Shown: positions 8,137-17,960 of the stretch, one piece after another
How the letters are laid out: every line of letters starts with the position of its first letter
Numbering within the stretch: the first letter of the stretch is position 1
NCBI RefSeq assembly: GCF_009877435.1
Contig: NZ_WXEX01000008.1
Coordinates: 1-64,000, forward strand
From: Heliomicrobium gestii
GTDB taxonomy: Bacteria > Bacillota > Desulfitobacteriia > Heliobacteriales > Heliobacteriaceae
Direction: 5' to 3'
DNA: 64,000 nt
Notes under the pieces: model-generated
Told to the model about the DNA's origin: nothing
The model's database searches: none
The model's input: only the letters and a program-made list of their open reading frames with translations
Position numbers and translations under genes: made by a program

Positions 8137-9252
8137 TTACTGGCCTGCCTTCAGTTCCGTCCAAAAGCGATCGTAGATCTTGAGCGTGTCGCCTACATCC
8201 TGGATCCACTCGCCCTTGCCGATCTCGCTCTTGCTCAGGTTGATCATGGGGTTTTTCTGATAGTCCTGGCTGTGCAGGGCAAAGGCTTTCTCGTTGGGGT
8301 TGCTGTAGCCGATAAATTCATAGTTCTTGACGCTGACTTCGGGCTCCATCAGGTAGTTGATGAACTGCTCTGCCAGTTCACGGTGCTTAGCGCCTTTGGG
8401 GATGGCCAGGGTGTCGGCCCAGACGGTGGTGCCTTCTTTGGGGATGATGAAGGCCACGTCTTTGTTGTCCTTGTAGACAAAGGCGGCGTCTCCGGACCAG
8501 ACAGTGCCGATCCAGGCCTCTTCGGTGATGAACTTCTGCTTGATGTCCTCCGTGTCATAGGCGAGCACGTTGGGCGCCAGGGTCTTCAGGTCATTGTAGG
8601 CCTTCTCGATCTCTTTTTCATTCTTGGTGCTATTGGAGAAGCCGTTTTTCTTGAGGGCCATGCCCAGCATTTCCCGCGAGTCGTTGAGCAGGACCAGCCG
8701 TCCCTTGTATTTGGGATTCCAGAGATCCTGCCAACTGGTGATTGGATCCTTGACATACTTGGTGTTGTAGGCGATGCCGGTGACACCCCAGGTATAGACG
8801 ACAGAGTGCTTGTTGCCGGCGTCAAAGGTCGGCGTTTGGAAGGAACTGACCAGGTTTTTCAGGTTCGGCAGGTTGTTGTGGTTCAATTCCTCCAGCAACC
8901 CCAGTTTCACCATCGTACCCACCATGTAATCGGAGGGCTGGATCAGGTCATACTGGGCGCCGCCGGCCTGAACCTTGGCCAGCAATTCCTCGTTGCTGGA
9001 GAAGACATCGTAATTGACTTTGCAGTTGAATTTCTTCGCAAAATCATCAAGCACTTCCGGCGAAAAATTGTCCGACCAACTGTAGATGTTCAGCACCCGC
9101 TCACCGGTAGCGGCGGCGTCCTGCCCGCTGTTGCCCTGAGGCGCTTGGGCGTTCTGCCCGCCGCAGCCTGTCAGAACCAGGCCGACCACCAGCAGGAGCG
9201 TCAGCAACAGGCAGAGCGATTTTTTCTGTTTCATTTGTTTCGTTTGTTGCAT
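8137..9252 (-). CDS. potD: Spermidine/putrescine ABC transporter, substrate-binding lipoprotein
   Basis: 371 residues, the periplasm-equivalent binding protein of a polyamine importer, lipid-anchored. The signal ends in VLTGCGG (lipobox cysteine) and the mature protein is a class II binding fold: LNIYSWSDNFSPEVLDDF, YDLIQPSDYMVGTM and YVKDPITSWQDLW are typical of PotD/PotF. GGAGG lies 8 nt before the ATG. It is the last gene of a potA-potB-potC-potD operon and ends at the bidirectional terminator. Polyamine specificity is from family resemblance. Confidence 0.93.
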   Translation of the reverse strand: MQQTKQMKQKKSLCLLLTLLLVVGLVLTGCGGQNAQAPQGNSGQDAAATGERVLNIYSWSDNFSPEVLDDFAKKFNCKVNYDVFSSNEELLAKVQAGGAQYDLIQPSDYMVGTMVKLGLLEELNHNNLPNLKNLVSSFQTPTFDAGNKHSVVYTWGVTGIAYNTKYVKDPITSWQDLWNPKYKGRLVLLNDSREMLGMALKKNGFSNSTKNEKEIEKAYNDLKTLAPNVLAYDTEDIKQKFITEEAWIGTVWSGDAAFVYKDNKDVAFIIPKEGTTVWADTLAIPKGAKHRELAEQFINYLMEPEVSVKNYEFIGYSNPNEKAFALHSQDYQKNPMINLSKSEIGKGEWIQDVGDTLKIYDRFWTELKAGQ

Positions 9253-9338
9253 TCATTCATCCTCCTTCTCGGATTTTATCTCTATTGCGGCTTGCGCCGG
9301 GAGCCTTCGCTCCTGGCGCATCGACCCCAATTGGAGCG

Positions 9339-10145
9339 CTAAAAGGGCATCTGATGGGGCGAATGTTCGTCGCGGTCCTTGTTTTGCAGCCACTGAACGA
9401 TGACCACCAGCACGACGATGATGGCGATCAGCATCGCCGAGAGGGCGTTGATCTCCGGAGAAATCCCCCGCTTGACCATTCCGTAGATGTAGAGTGTCAA
9501 GGTCGTCGAGTTAGGACCGGCGACAAAGAAACTGATCACGAAATCATCAATGGACAAGGTAAAGGCGAGCAGCGCGCCGGCGATGATACCCGGCGAGATC
9601 AGCGGCAGGGTCACATAGCGGAAGGTCTGCCAGGGCGAAGCGCCCAAATCCTGGGCAGCCTCTTCCAATTCCTTGCCCATCCCCTCTAACCGCGCCGAAA
9701 CGATGACGACGACAAAAGAGACGCAGAAGGTGATGTGCGCGATGATGATCGTCGCCTTTCCCAGCGGAAAAGCCAGTTGGCTAAAGAGGATCAGCAGGGA
9801 GAGCCCCATGACGATCTCCGGCACCAGGATAGGCAGGTAGATCAGGCTGTTGATCGCCCCCTGCCAGCGATACCGGTAGCGATGGAGCGCCAGGGCGACG
9901 CTCGTCCCCATCACCGTCGAGAAAATTGTCGAGACGACGCCGATGCTCAAACTGTTTTCCAAGGCATTGAGCACTTGCTTGTTATCCAGAAGCGAGAGGT
10001 ACCACTTGACGGTCCAGCCTGTCCACTGGGCGTTGACTCGCGATTCGTTAAAAGAGTACAGCACCAGGACGATGATCGGTATGTACAAAAAGGCGAGCAC
10101 TGCCAGGGCGTAGGCGAAGAGCAGGTGGTGGCGCAGGCCTTTCAA
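9339..10145 (-). CDS. potC: Spermidine/putrescine ABC transporter permease
   Basis: 268 residues, six predicted membrane helices. The cytoplasmic EAA loop that docks on the ATPase is visible as EEAAQDLGASPWQTFRYV. FNESRVNAQWTGWTVKWY near the N terminus is the usual PotC signature region. Its start overlaps the end of potB by 4 nt (translational coupling). Pairs with PotB to form the channel of the importer. Confidence 0.93.
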   Translation of the reverse strand: MKGLRHHLLFAYALAVLAFLYIPIIVLVLYSFNESRVNAQWTGWTVKWYLSLLDNKQVLNALENSLSIGVVSTIFSTVMGTSVALALHRYRYRWQGAINSLIYLPILVPEIVMGLSLLILFSQLAFPLGKATIIIAHITFCVSFVVVIVSARLEGMGKELEEAAQDLGASPWQTFRYVTLPLISPGIIAGALLAFTLSIDDFVISFFVAGPNSTTLTLYIYGMVKRGISPEINALSAMLIAIIVVLVVIVQWLQNKDRDEHSPHQMPF

Positions 10146-10983
10146 TGGCGTCCCCCCTTCCCTTTTTGCGACTCCAGGACGCGGTAGTAGAGATAAATCA
10201 GCACCAGCGAAAACACCGTCAGCAGGATCGACAGGGCAGAACCGAAGGGCCAGTCGCGCGCCGACAGAAACTGGTTCTGGATCAGGTTGCCGATGAGGGC
10301 CGACTTGGCGCCGCCCATGATATCGGGGACGACAAACATCCCCAAGGAGGAGACGAAAACCAGGATCGAACCGGCGGCGATGCCCGGCAGGGTCAAAGGC
10401 AGCGTCACCTGGCGGAAGGACTGCCAGGGCGTCCCCCCCAGGTCATAGGCCGCCTCCAACAGCCGCCGGTCTAGTTGTTCCAGCGACACGTAGACAGGCA
10501 ACACCATGAAGGGCAGATGGGTGTAGATCATGCCCAGTTGGACCGCCGCCGGGTTATAGAGCAGGTTGAGCGGCTGGTCGATCAGGCCGGACGCGATCAA
10601 GAAGGTGTTCAACAACCCCTGGCTGCGCAGGATCACCACCCAGGCGTAGGAACGGATCAGAAAGTTGATCCAGAAGGGCACCATCACCATGAGCAGCCAC
10701 ACATTCTGCCAGGATCGGTTCATCCGCACGATCCGGTAGGCCAACGGGTATCCCAAGAGGAAGGTCAAGATTGTCGTTACCACCGACATCTGGACTGTGT
10801 CGCTGAGGATGTTCAGGTACAGGGGCTCAAAAAAGCGCCGGTAATTCTCGAGAGTAAACTGGTAGAGGACCTCGCCATAGGTCCCTCGTTGACAAAAGGA
10901 GATGGCGACAACAAAAAAGAGGGGAATCAGAAAAAAGGCGGTGAGCCACCCGAGAGCAGGCAAAGCCAGCCAGCGTCCCTTGT

Positions 10984-10987
<4 letters not shown>
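10142..10987 (-). CDS. potB: Spermidine/putrescine ABC transporter permease
   Basis: 281 residues with six membrane helices and the EAA loop LEAAYDLGGTPWQSFRQV. It overlaps potA upstream and potC downstream by 4 nt each, so the four transport genes form one coupled unit. The N terminus (LALPALGWLTAFFLIPLFFV) is the first membrane helix. Confidence 0.93.
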
Positions 10988-11973
<986 letters not shown>

Positions 11974-12116
11974 TGCTTTTTCTTCCATTTGCTCAATCCA
12001 TCGCTCCAACGCTCTTTTTCCGTCTCTTCATGTTCTCATTTTATAGCCAAAATCCTGCCTTCACGTGTCACATTTTAACACTATTTGAGGGAATTTAGCA
12101 TTTGTGATTCAAAGAA

Positions 12117-13181
12117 TTAAAAGATCTTATCACCCAGGCTCATGAGCACCTCAAAGACGATCAGCCCGATGATGGCCAGTTCCAGGAGCATCGAACGGTG
12201 GTTGACCACCTCGTCGTTTAGCATGGCGTAGTTGTTGGCGATGACGGAGAGTTTCCGTTTGATGCTGTCCATCCAGACGGCGGAGCGCAGGATGCTGGTG
12301 GCCGCCGCATAGACGCGGGCAAAAAAGATGTCCTCTGTCACCTTGATGGAGTTCTGGATCTTTTCCGTCACCTCATTGATGTCGATGACCAGTTCCATAT
12401 AGGACTTGATGATCCGGCGGTACTGGCGCAGGCGCGAATACCAATTGTCCCGATCGGCTCGGTCGATATCATCGTACATCTGATTCATCTCACCCGACAG
12501 GAGTTGGTCATAGTAACGCAGTTCCACCAGTTGCGTCAGAGCAAACTCGATCAGATCGGGGATGTCGGTGCTCCCCTCGGCGTCATGGACGAGGGCCGAA
12601 TCCCAGGTGAGGATGGCATGATCCTTCAGACCGTACGAAAAGGAGTTTTTTAATGTCTCCTGGCGAAGTTGGGCGCTCACCGGCTCCCGCTCGGCCAGCA
12701 GCACCGGCACCGGGTCCCAATCTTCCCGCCAGCCTCGGAAGAAAAAGAGGGTAAAGTCTTCTTCCACCTTTCCCTCACGGAGCGGCTCCATGGCGCCGGC
12801 GAGAGTACTCGTTACAGAGTCGCGCCACTGGTGAAAGAGCGCCTCCAGATCATCGCGACTGTAAAGAGCGACGGACAGGTCGAGGAGTTGATCATAGGTG
12901 AGGTCTTCCGGCAGGATGATCTGCAGGATCAGGCTGACGACGCCCAGGTCATAGACGCGGGCCACCACCTGTCCCTTGTAGTGGCGACCCTCAATGGGGA
13001 TCTCCCAGGTTCCCAGTTCCATCGAGACGGGCGGATTTTCAATGATGATCGACTTGGGCCGCACCCGGGACAGACGCAGCCGGCTCGTCGGTTTTTCCTT
13101 CATGAACAGGGCTTGCACCAGGCCGAGATCAAACTCCTTGGCCACTTCATAAACCCGGTAGAGCCAGATGGCGTCTTGCAT
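12117..13181 (-). CDS. RMD1/DUF155-like protein with C-terminal membrane anchor
   Basis: 354 residues. The order of parts, a soluble alpha/beta region, a long helical stretch (from about 225) and one hydrophobic C-terminal helix (LELAIIGLIVFEVLMSL), resembles the RMD1/DUF155 family known from fungal and animal mitochondria and from scattered bacteria. Function is unknown. The start is placed at ATG 13181 (GAGG about 13 nt upstream); a longer reading frame extends to 13274 but its extra residues are Arg/Ser-rich and look non-coding. It precedes potA on the same strand. Confidence 0.6.
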   Translation of the reverse strand: MQDAIWLYRVYEVAKEFDLGLVQALFMKEKPTSRLRLSRVRPKSIIIENPPVSMELGTWEIPIEGRHYKGQVVARVYDLGVVSLILQIILPEDLTYDQLLDLSVALYSRDDLEALFHQWRDSVTSTLAGAMEPLREGKVEEDFTLFFFRGWREDWDPVPVLLAEREPVSAQLRQETLKNSFSYGLKDHAILTWDSALVHDAEGSTDIPDLIEFALTQLVELRYYDQLLSGEMNQMYDDIDRADRDNWYSRLRQYRRIIKSYMELVIDINEVTEKIQNSIKVTEDIFFARVYAAATSILRSAVWMDSIKRKLSVIANNYAMLNDEVVNHRSMLLELAIIGLIVFEVLMSLGDKIF

Positions 13182-13416
13182 AAATCGATCGATTCCTCGC
13201 TTTCTGCGCCTCAAAGGCGATGGACTGTCTTTTTGATCAGAATATCCCTTTTTCGACAACGAAGTCAAAAGCACGACTGAAAAATTAATCTAGTTAATCG
13301 CATTTTTACCTATAGGCGACAATACAGAGGAATTCCAGATCATTTAAAAGGATTTTTAGAACGTGAAGAGAATTACACCTACATGAAAGAAATTCCTAGG
13401 GCGGAGTTGATGGCAT

Positions 13417-14631
13417 ATGCAGATCTTTTTGGCCAGACAGCCCATTTATAATGGCAGCCACGATATTGTCGCCTACGAATTGCTGTTCCGCTCCGGAATT
13501 GAGAATGTGTACAAACACGCCGACGGGGATTATGCCACCAAAGGCGTCATCTCTGACGCCTTTTCCCTGATCGGCATCCAGAAAATGACGGGCGGCAAGC
13601 CGGCCTTCATCAATTTTACGCGCAACCTGCTTTTGGAGGATGTGGCCTTCCTACTCCCCAAGGACCTAGTGGTGCTTGAGGTGTTAGAAAACGTAGAGCC
13701 CGACAAACCAGTCATCGATGCCTGCATCCGCCTCAAAATGGCCGGCTATAAGATCGCTCTCGACGACTTTGTGTTCGAGGGAAAGTACGAACCCTTGATC
13801 GATCTGGCCGATATCATCAAAGTCGATTTCCTGACTACCCCTTCGCCGGAACGGGCGGCGCTCGTCAAACGCTGCGCCCGGCGACCGAAGATGAAGTTTC
13901 TGGCCGAGCGGGTCGAAAATCTGCCTGACTTCAAGGAAGGCTTGGCCCTGGGCTATACCTTGTTTCAGGGATACTTCTTCAGCAAACCCGAGGTGATCTC
14001 CAGCCGGGATTTGCCCCACTGCAACATGGGCAATCTGTCCGTCGTCAACGCCTTGGCGAGGCCCAATCTCGAACTGGAGGATCTGGAGGATATCATCAAA
14101 CGGGATGTGTCTCTTACCTATAAGCTGCTGAAGTTCATCAATTCGTCGCTCTTCGGCTTTTCCTCACGCATTGAGTCGATCCGGCACGCCATCAGCCTAT
14201 TGGGAAAGAAAGAAGTGACCCGTTGGGTCACCTTGATCACCTTCCGGCAGATGTGTGACATCTCTTTTCCGCAGCTGCTGGAAACCAGTCTGCTGACGGC
14301 GAAGTGCTGTGAACTGCTGGCCCCCCATTTGGGCCTGAAAGGACGCGCGTCAGACCTGTTCCTGCTCGGCCTGTTTTCCGTGCTGGATGTCTTATTCAAC
14401 AAGCCCTATGAGGAGATCCTCACGGACCTCCCCATCGCAGAGGACATCAAGCAAGCGCTCTGTGGGGAACCGACGCGGCTCCGCTGGCTGCTGCTGGCCG
14501 TGCAGTCCTACCGGGACGGCGATTGGGCGCAGTTTTCCCTGAATTGCGCGCGTTTGTCGCTGGCGGAGGATGTCTTTCCCACGGTCTTTTTAAGCGCCCT
14601 GGACTGGGTGTCAAGTTATGCGAAGTTGTAG
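13417..14631 (+). CDS. EAL-HDOD signalling protein (YuxH-like)
   Basis: 404 residues. The N-terminal half is an EAL fold (ARQPIYNGSHDIVAYELLFR, then ALDDFVFEGKYEP and GYTLFQGYFFSKP). The C-terminal half is an HDOD domain (KLLKFINSSLFGFSSRIESI and AISLLGKKEVTRW). The EAL triad reads ELL (21-23) and the usual DDFGTG loop reads DDFVFE (116-121), so phosphodiesterase activity is doubtful and a c-di-GMP-binding or protein-interaction role is more likely. Start ATG at 13417 with GGAG about 10 nt upstream. Monocistronic on the plus strand, ended by the terminator at 14661-14708. Confidence 0.9.
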   Translation: MQIFLARQPIYNGSHDIVAYELLFRSGIENVYKHADGDYATKGVISDAFSLIGIQKMTGGKPAFINFTRNLLLEDVAFLLPKDLVVLEVLENVEPDKPVIDACIRLKMAGYKIALDDFVFEGKYEPLIDLADIIKVDFLTTPSPERAALVKRCARRPKMKFLAERVENLPDFKEGLALGYTLFQGYFFSKPEVISSRDLPHCNMGNLSVVNALARPNLELEDLEDIIKRDVSLTYKLLKFINSSLFGFSSRIESIRHAISLLGKKEVTRWVTLITFRQMCDISFPQLLETSLLTAKCCELLAPHLGLKGRASDLFLLGLFSVLDVLFNKPYEEILTDLPIAEDIKQALCGEPTRLRWLLLAVQSYRDGDWAQFSLNCARLSLAEDVFPTVFLSALDWVSSYAKL

Positions 14632-14660
14632 GATGCGAGTTCAGGATAAATATGGTAATA

Positions 14661-14708
14661 AAGCGAAACCGCCCTATTTGATTCTACTAGATTGGGCGGC
14701 TTCGCTTT
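14661..14708. terminator. Bidirectional terminator after the EAL-HDOD gene
   Basis: AAGCGAAACCGCCC and GGGCGGCTTCGCTT pair over 14 positions with one mismatch, followed rightward by TTTTT. It can also end the leftward ATPase-nuclease transcript, whose last stop is at 14722. Confidence 0.88.
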
Positions 14709-14721
14709 TTCAACAACCCCA

Positions 14722-15225
14722 TTATGCGACTATACGCCTAACGGGATAGGGCATCACCTGATTCCACCTCTGGAAATCCAGTATTTGACAACTGGATATG
14801 TACGTTCTTTTCCACGGCTCATGCCCTTCCTTTTTTAACCTAGCCGCCATTTTTGAGGTGACAACTGGCAAGAGCCTTGGATCAAAATTTAAATGTTCAA
14901 CACATATGAGAACAATATAAATAATAGTTTTGTGATCTTTATTCATCAGATGCAAATAGGTGTAGCTGTCTCGGCATTTCGGCACAAGTTCTTTTGTTAC
15001 TAGTGTTTTGCTTGTCAATTTAGTAACAAAATTAAGCCTGTCTTGGGTCGAAGCTTTTGTATGACTCGGATCCTTCACATCAATGAGTAAAAAGGCGTCC
15101 TCGGTTTCTACAACAAAATCTACAAACATCATCCCTTCAGGAAGTATCCGTCCAGGCTGATCCAATTTTTCAACGGACAAGGCGCGGGAAAAGTCAAATT
15201 CCAACTGTTTCTCAGTGAAAATCAA
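14722..15225 (-). CDS. Putative PD-(D/E)XK-type nuclease partner of an AAA ATPase
   Basis: 167 residues, no named family recognised. The core FVDFVVETEDAFLLIDVKD fits a PD-(D/E)XK active site: D36 at the start of one strand, then D49-V-K51 on the next, with E9 on a preceding helix. The rest is a mixed alpha/beta fold of the size expected for a minimal nuclease. Its ATG overlaps the stop of the ATPase gene by 4 nt, so the two are translated together. Nuclease activity and any defence role are inference; the alternative is a non-catalytic member of the fold. Confidence 0.6.
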   Translation of the reverse strand: MIFTEKQLEFDFSRALSVEKLDQPGRILPEGMMFVDFVVETEDAFLLIDVKDPSHTKASTQDRLNFVTKLTSKTLVTKELVPKCRDSYTYLHLMNKDHKTIIYIVLICVEHLNFDPRLLPVVTSKMAARLKKEGHEPWKRTYISSCQILDFQRWNQVMPYPVRRIVA

Positions 15226-16241
15226 TCCCTTTTTCCTCCCAGGGTCTTTTCAACCTCGCGATCATAGAGATCCAGGTATTTGTCCATAATCGCATTTTCA
15301 TCGATATGACCATAATCACTAGAAGTGGATATGTTAACCGATTCACCATCACCTTTTCGAAAGAAAGAGTGAAATAAGATTTTATCTCCGCCTGTCCGTT
15401 GAAGGTCAATTTCCTTCAATGTTACATAATCATGGGTTGCAATAAAAACCTGTACACCAAATCGCTGTAGTTCAAGTAATATCTCAACAACCACACGAAC
15501 CATCTGGGGGTTTAGATTTGCTTCCGGTTCATCCCAAAATAAGACGGAGCCTTTCAGTAGTGTTTCATTTTGAATTAAAAGCCAAAGCAAAGCCAGCTTT
15601 CGCAACCCTTCGGCGAGCAAGGTGAACTCTAACATCCCTTGAGTGTTCTTTAGGAAAAAAGTTTCTCCCTCTGTGACAACCTTGCCATCTAGAACGTATT
15701 CCAATTTTCTGAGCAGATTCGCACGGTGTTCATCCAAGGGACCCCGTTTAGGCGGTAAATAGGCGCGGTCAATAATATCGGAATAGACTTCTTCAAAATG
15801 AACCAGTCGCTCCGAATAAAGTGAACGAAACCCTGGCGCATTGGCCAACATCTCCTTCACCGGGATATAGGCGCATTTGATCTTACTCTTCTTCCACTTG
15901 TCTTCATTAGAGTCGATGGGCGTATTTTTCGAATGGTTGGTAAATGTAAGATTGAGTTCTTCCTTTTCACAAGATACAATGATTTTCGCCGTTGTCGACC
16001 CTTTTTTTCTTCTCACCAATCTTCCAATTCTATATTCGTAGGGTAAAAAGATACGAATCATTTTATCAATATAACTTTCAAGCTTGCCGGTGATCGCTCC
16101 GGCAGCATATAGTGTCTTCATGATATGGGTCTTACCTGTGCCATTTTTACCGATGAATACGTTTATCCCCGGGGAAAAAAGCAGATCGATATTCTCAAAG
16201 GCCGAAAAATTCTCTGCCTGAAACCGCGTAAAGGTGCTCAT
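15222..16241 (-). CDS. AAA15/RecF-like ATPase, first gene of an ATPase-nuclease pair
   Basis: 339 residues. Walker A GKNGTGKT (31-38) follows a beta-rich start with FSPGINVFIG. A signature-like LAEGLRKLALL precedes Walker B SVLFWDEPEANLNP, and a switch histidine lies in IATHDY. This is the SMC/OLD-type ATPase found in many anti-phage operons, but no TOPRIM domain follows; the nuclease is the separate, overlapping downstream gene. ATG 16241 was chosen for AGGGGG 7 nt upstream; the frame runs open a further 30 codons. Base composition is AT-richer than neighbours (a 60-base sample at 15421 is 35% GC against 53% at 14041). Confidence 0.85.
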   Translation of the reverse strand: MSTFTRFQAENFSAFENIDLLFSPGINVFIGKNGTGKTHIMKTLYAAGAITGKLESYIDKMIRIFLPYEYRIGRLVRRKKGSTTAKIIVSCEKEELNLTFTNHSKNTPIDSNEDKWKKSKIKCAYIPVKEMLANAPGFRSLYSERLVHFEEVYSDIIDRAYLPPKRGPLDEHRANLLRKLEYVLDGKVVTEGETFFLKNTQGMLEFTLLAEGLRKLALLWLLIQNETLLKGSVLFWDEPEANLNPQMVRVVVEILLELQRFGVQVFIATHDYVTLKEIDLQRTGGDKILFHSFFRKGDGESVNISTSSDYGHIDENAIMDKYLDLYDREVEKTLGGKRD

Positions 16242-16396
16242 ATCGATTCCCCCTGTTTGTTCCACCCTATACCTGCTCTCGACAAACTGGTGCACGCTGA
16301 GTCCAAGACATTCCATTTTTCTTTTCGCCAATTCTTTGCCCTATCCCTTCAAACATGATTGCCACACAATCATTATCTGCGATTTCAACTCTAATG

Positions 16397-16421
16397 AAAA
16401 AAGCCGGGCCTTCGCCCGAGC
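16397..16421 (-). terminator. Terminator of the 52-residue gene
   Basis: On the minus strand GCTCGGGC, loop GAAG and GCCCGGC are followed by TTTTTT (16397-16402). It separates the small gene at 16451 from the ATPase-nuclease pair, which must therefore have its own promoter in 16242-16396. Confidence 0.85.
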
Positions 16422-16450
16422 TGTCTTCTGGAAAAAGTTTTTTCTTTTCC

Positions 16451-16609
16451 CTATTTCTCATCGCCTCCGTCCTTTTGCGCGATCTGAGCCAGAAGATCGT
16501 ACCAACCTTTCTGCATCTCCCAAGGAATCGCCGTCTGCGCGTCTATCGTCGCCTCCAATCCTTCGCCGTCTTTGCCGGCGATGAGTTGGGGGCTTTTTTC
16601 TTCTGCCAT
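16451..16609 (-). CDS. 52-residue acidic protein, unknown
   Basis: A short gene supported by a textbook ribosome site (AGGAGGTGA about 4 nt before ATG 16609) and an immediate terminator. The product is hydrophilic and acidic, with an IPWEMQKGWYDLLAQIAQ helix in the middle. No family recognised. It lies only 4 nt downstream of the CBO0543-like gene and is probably cotranscribed with it. Confidence 0.65.
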   Translation of the reverse strand: MAEEKSPQLIAGKDGEGLEATIDAQTAIPWEMQKGWYDLLAQIAQKDGGDEK

Positions 16610-16613
16610 CCTT

Positions 16614-17123
16614 TCACCTCCTGGTTCTAGGATGCTCAGCAACGGGAACAGCTTGCCTGGTAAAATCCCCTCGAAACCACCGGTAAAAGTAGCGGGAAGC
16701 CATGAAAGTCAGAAACAAGGTGATCCAAGTCCAATACCAACTCCAGTGAATGTACTTTATCAGGTTTGTGTAATTTTCCAAGACCACTTCGAATACGGTG
16801 ATGCCCGATGTATAGATGACATAATGAATCGCTTTTCGGAGCAGACTGCGATGTTCAGGAAAGTATAGGTTGAACAAGACACAAATGCCGGGGTAAACAA
16901 AAAACTCAAAGGTAAAACTCGTGTTGACGGCACTGGCGAACAAACGCACCGGGTATACGATGAGGTTCCACTGAACAACCAAAATGCCAGAGAACCATGT
17001 CAGCAGTTGTTTAAAGAAAAAAATCAATATGGAGTCTCGAAACTTTTCCTTTGGCACGTAATAAATCAAGGCGATCGCCATAACGATCCATGCTCCGAAC
17101 TCAATGATTCTTTCGAGCGACAT
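16614..17123 (-). CDS. CBO0543-like multi-pass membrane protein
   Basis: 169 residues, four to five membrane segments. The central motif YPVRLFASAVNTSFTFEFFV followed by YPGICVLFNLYFPE is what I associate with the CBO0543 family of Clostridia/Bacilli membrane proteins, whose function is not established. GGAGG lies 7 nt before the ATG. It leads a two-gene unit with the 52-residue protein. Confidence 0.7.
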   Translation of the reverse strand: MSLERIIEFGAWIVMAIALIYYVPKEKFRDSILIFFFKQLLTWFSGILVVQWNLIVYPVRLFASAVNTSFTFEFFVYPGICVLFNLYFPEHRSLLRKAIHYVIYTSGITVFEVVLENYTNLIKYIHWSWYWTWITLFLTFMASRYFYRWFRGDFTRQAVPVAEHPRTRR

Positions 17124-17283
17124 GCGGGAGCCTCCAAAAGAACAATTTCATTATGTGAGTATGCCCTTGGAGGACCCTGTGTACTCATCGCTCGGAACGT
17201 GAACTCAAACCCCTGCCGATCTTTTCAATCTCTTGCGAACAGGGAATCTCTGTATTCGACGGTTTCTCCTTTCACTTGCGTGC

Positions 17284-17754
17284 TTAATTTGAGGCTCTCG
17301 TGGGTCCCTTGTTGGAACCATTGATAACGGCCGTGTTTCCCTTGGACTCCCAATGCAAGGTATAACCAAGGCTCTCGACGATAGACCGGATGGGAACCAT
17401 GATGTTTCCGTCCAGGAGCACCGGCGCCATGTCCATTTCAAAAGCCTTGCCGTTGATAATGGCAGTCTTAAAGTCAACAGTCATAAGGACAGTCAAATCG
17501 CCCTTTGTCATGGTGGCCGATTGAAAAGCATTGTCCCATGTCACTGTGGCGCCAAGTTCTTCTCCAAGCATGCGTATCGGCACTATGACTCGCTTTCCCC
17601 AAAAAATTGGTCTGGGCTTGCCGGAATCGAAGTTGAGAAAATGACCATTGAGCAGGACATGAACACCTGCTTGTTGCGACCAGTCGAAGGCCCAACTGGG
17701 ACTCGGTAAAATCGTCGCCCAGATAAGGGCCAGTAGGATGATCTTGCGCTTCAT
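17284..17754 (-). CDS. Exported copper-amine-oxidase N-terminal-domain protein
   Basis: 156 residues with a signal peptide (KRKIILLALIWATILPSPSWA) and one copper-amine-oxidase N-domain: RVIVPIRMLGEELGATVTWD followed by NIMVPIRSIVESLGY and NTAVINGS. In Firmicutes this domain is a surface-exposed stalk or wall-associated module and carries no oxidase activity by itself. The ATG has GGGAGGGGG close upstream. It stands alone between the PolC terminator and the CBO0543-like gene; the specific role is unknown. Confidence 0.85.
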   Translation of the reverse strand: MKRKIILLALIWATILPSPSWAFDWSQQAGVHVLLNGHFLNFDSGKPRPIFWGKRVIVPIRMLGEELGATVTWDNAFQSATMTKGDLTVLMTVDFKTAIINGKAFEMDMAPVLLDGNIMVPIRSIVESLGYTLHWESKGNTAVINGSNKGPTRASN

Positions 17755-17891
17755 TCTATCCCCCTCCCTTACAATTTATATGTAAATCAAATGTCTCATT
17801 TGCCTTTTTTCACCATTTTTTTCTTGAGAATTATTACCCATATCAAGCTTTTCTTTATGATGATTTTTCAAATCGGAAAACAAATAGTTAA

Positions 17892-17928
17892 AACCCGCCA
17901 ACCCAAGCAGAGCAAGGGCTAGCGGGTC
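17892..17928 (-). terminator. Terminator of polC
   Basis: Leftward ACCCGCTAGCCC and GGGTTGGCGGGT pair around a short loop and are followed by TTTAACTATTTG. It lies 32 nt past the polC stop. Confidence 0.8.
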
Positions 17929-17960
17929 TTTCTACCTGAACGAAAAAATCTCAAAAAATT

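Noticed and set aside
8107-9342. Long plus-strand open frame opposite potD
   Set aside because: It is antisense to a clear binding-protein gene with intact motifs and has no family resemblance.
14722-17960. Prophage or transposon boundary around the accessory patch
   Set aside because: No integrase, transposase, terminal inverted repeat or target duplication is visible.
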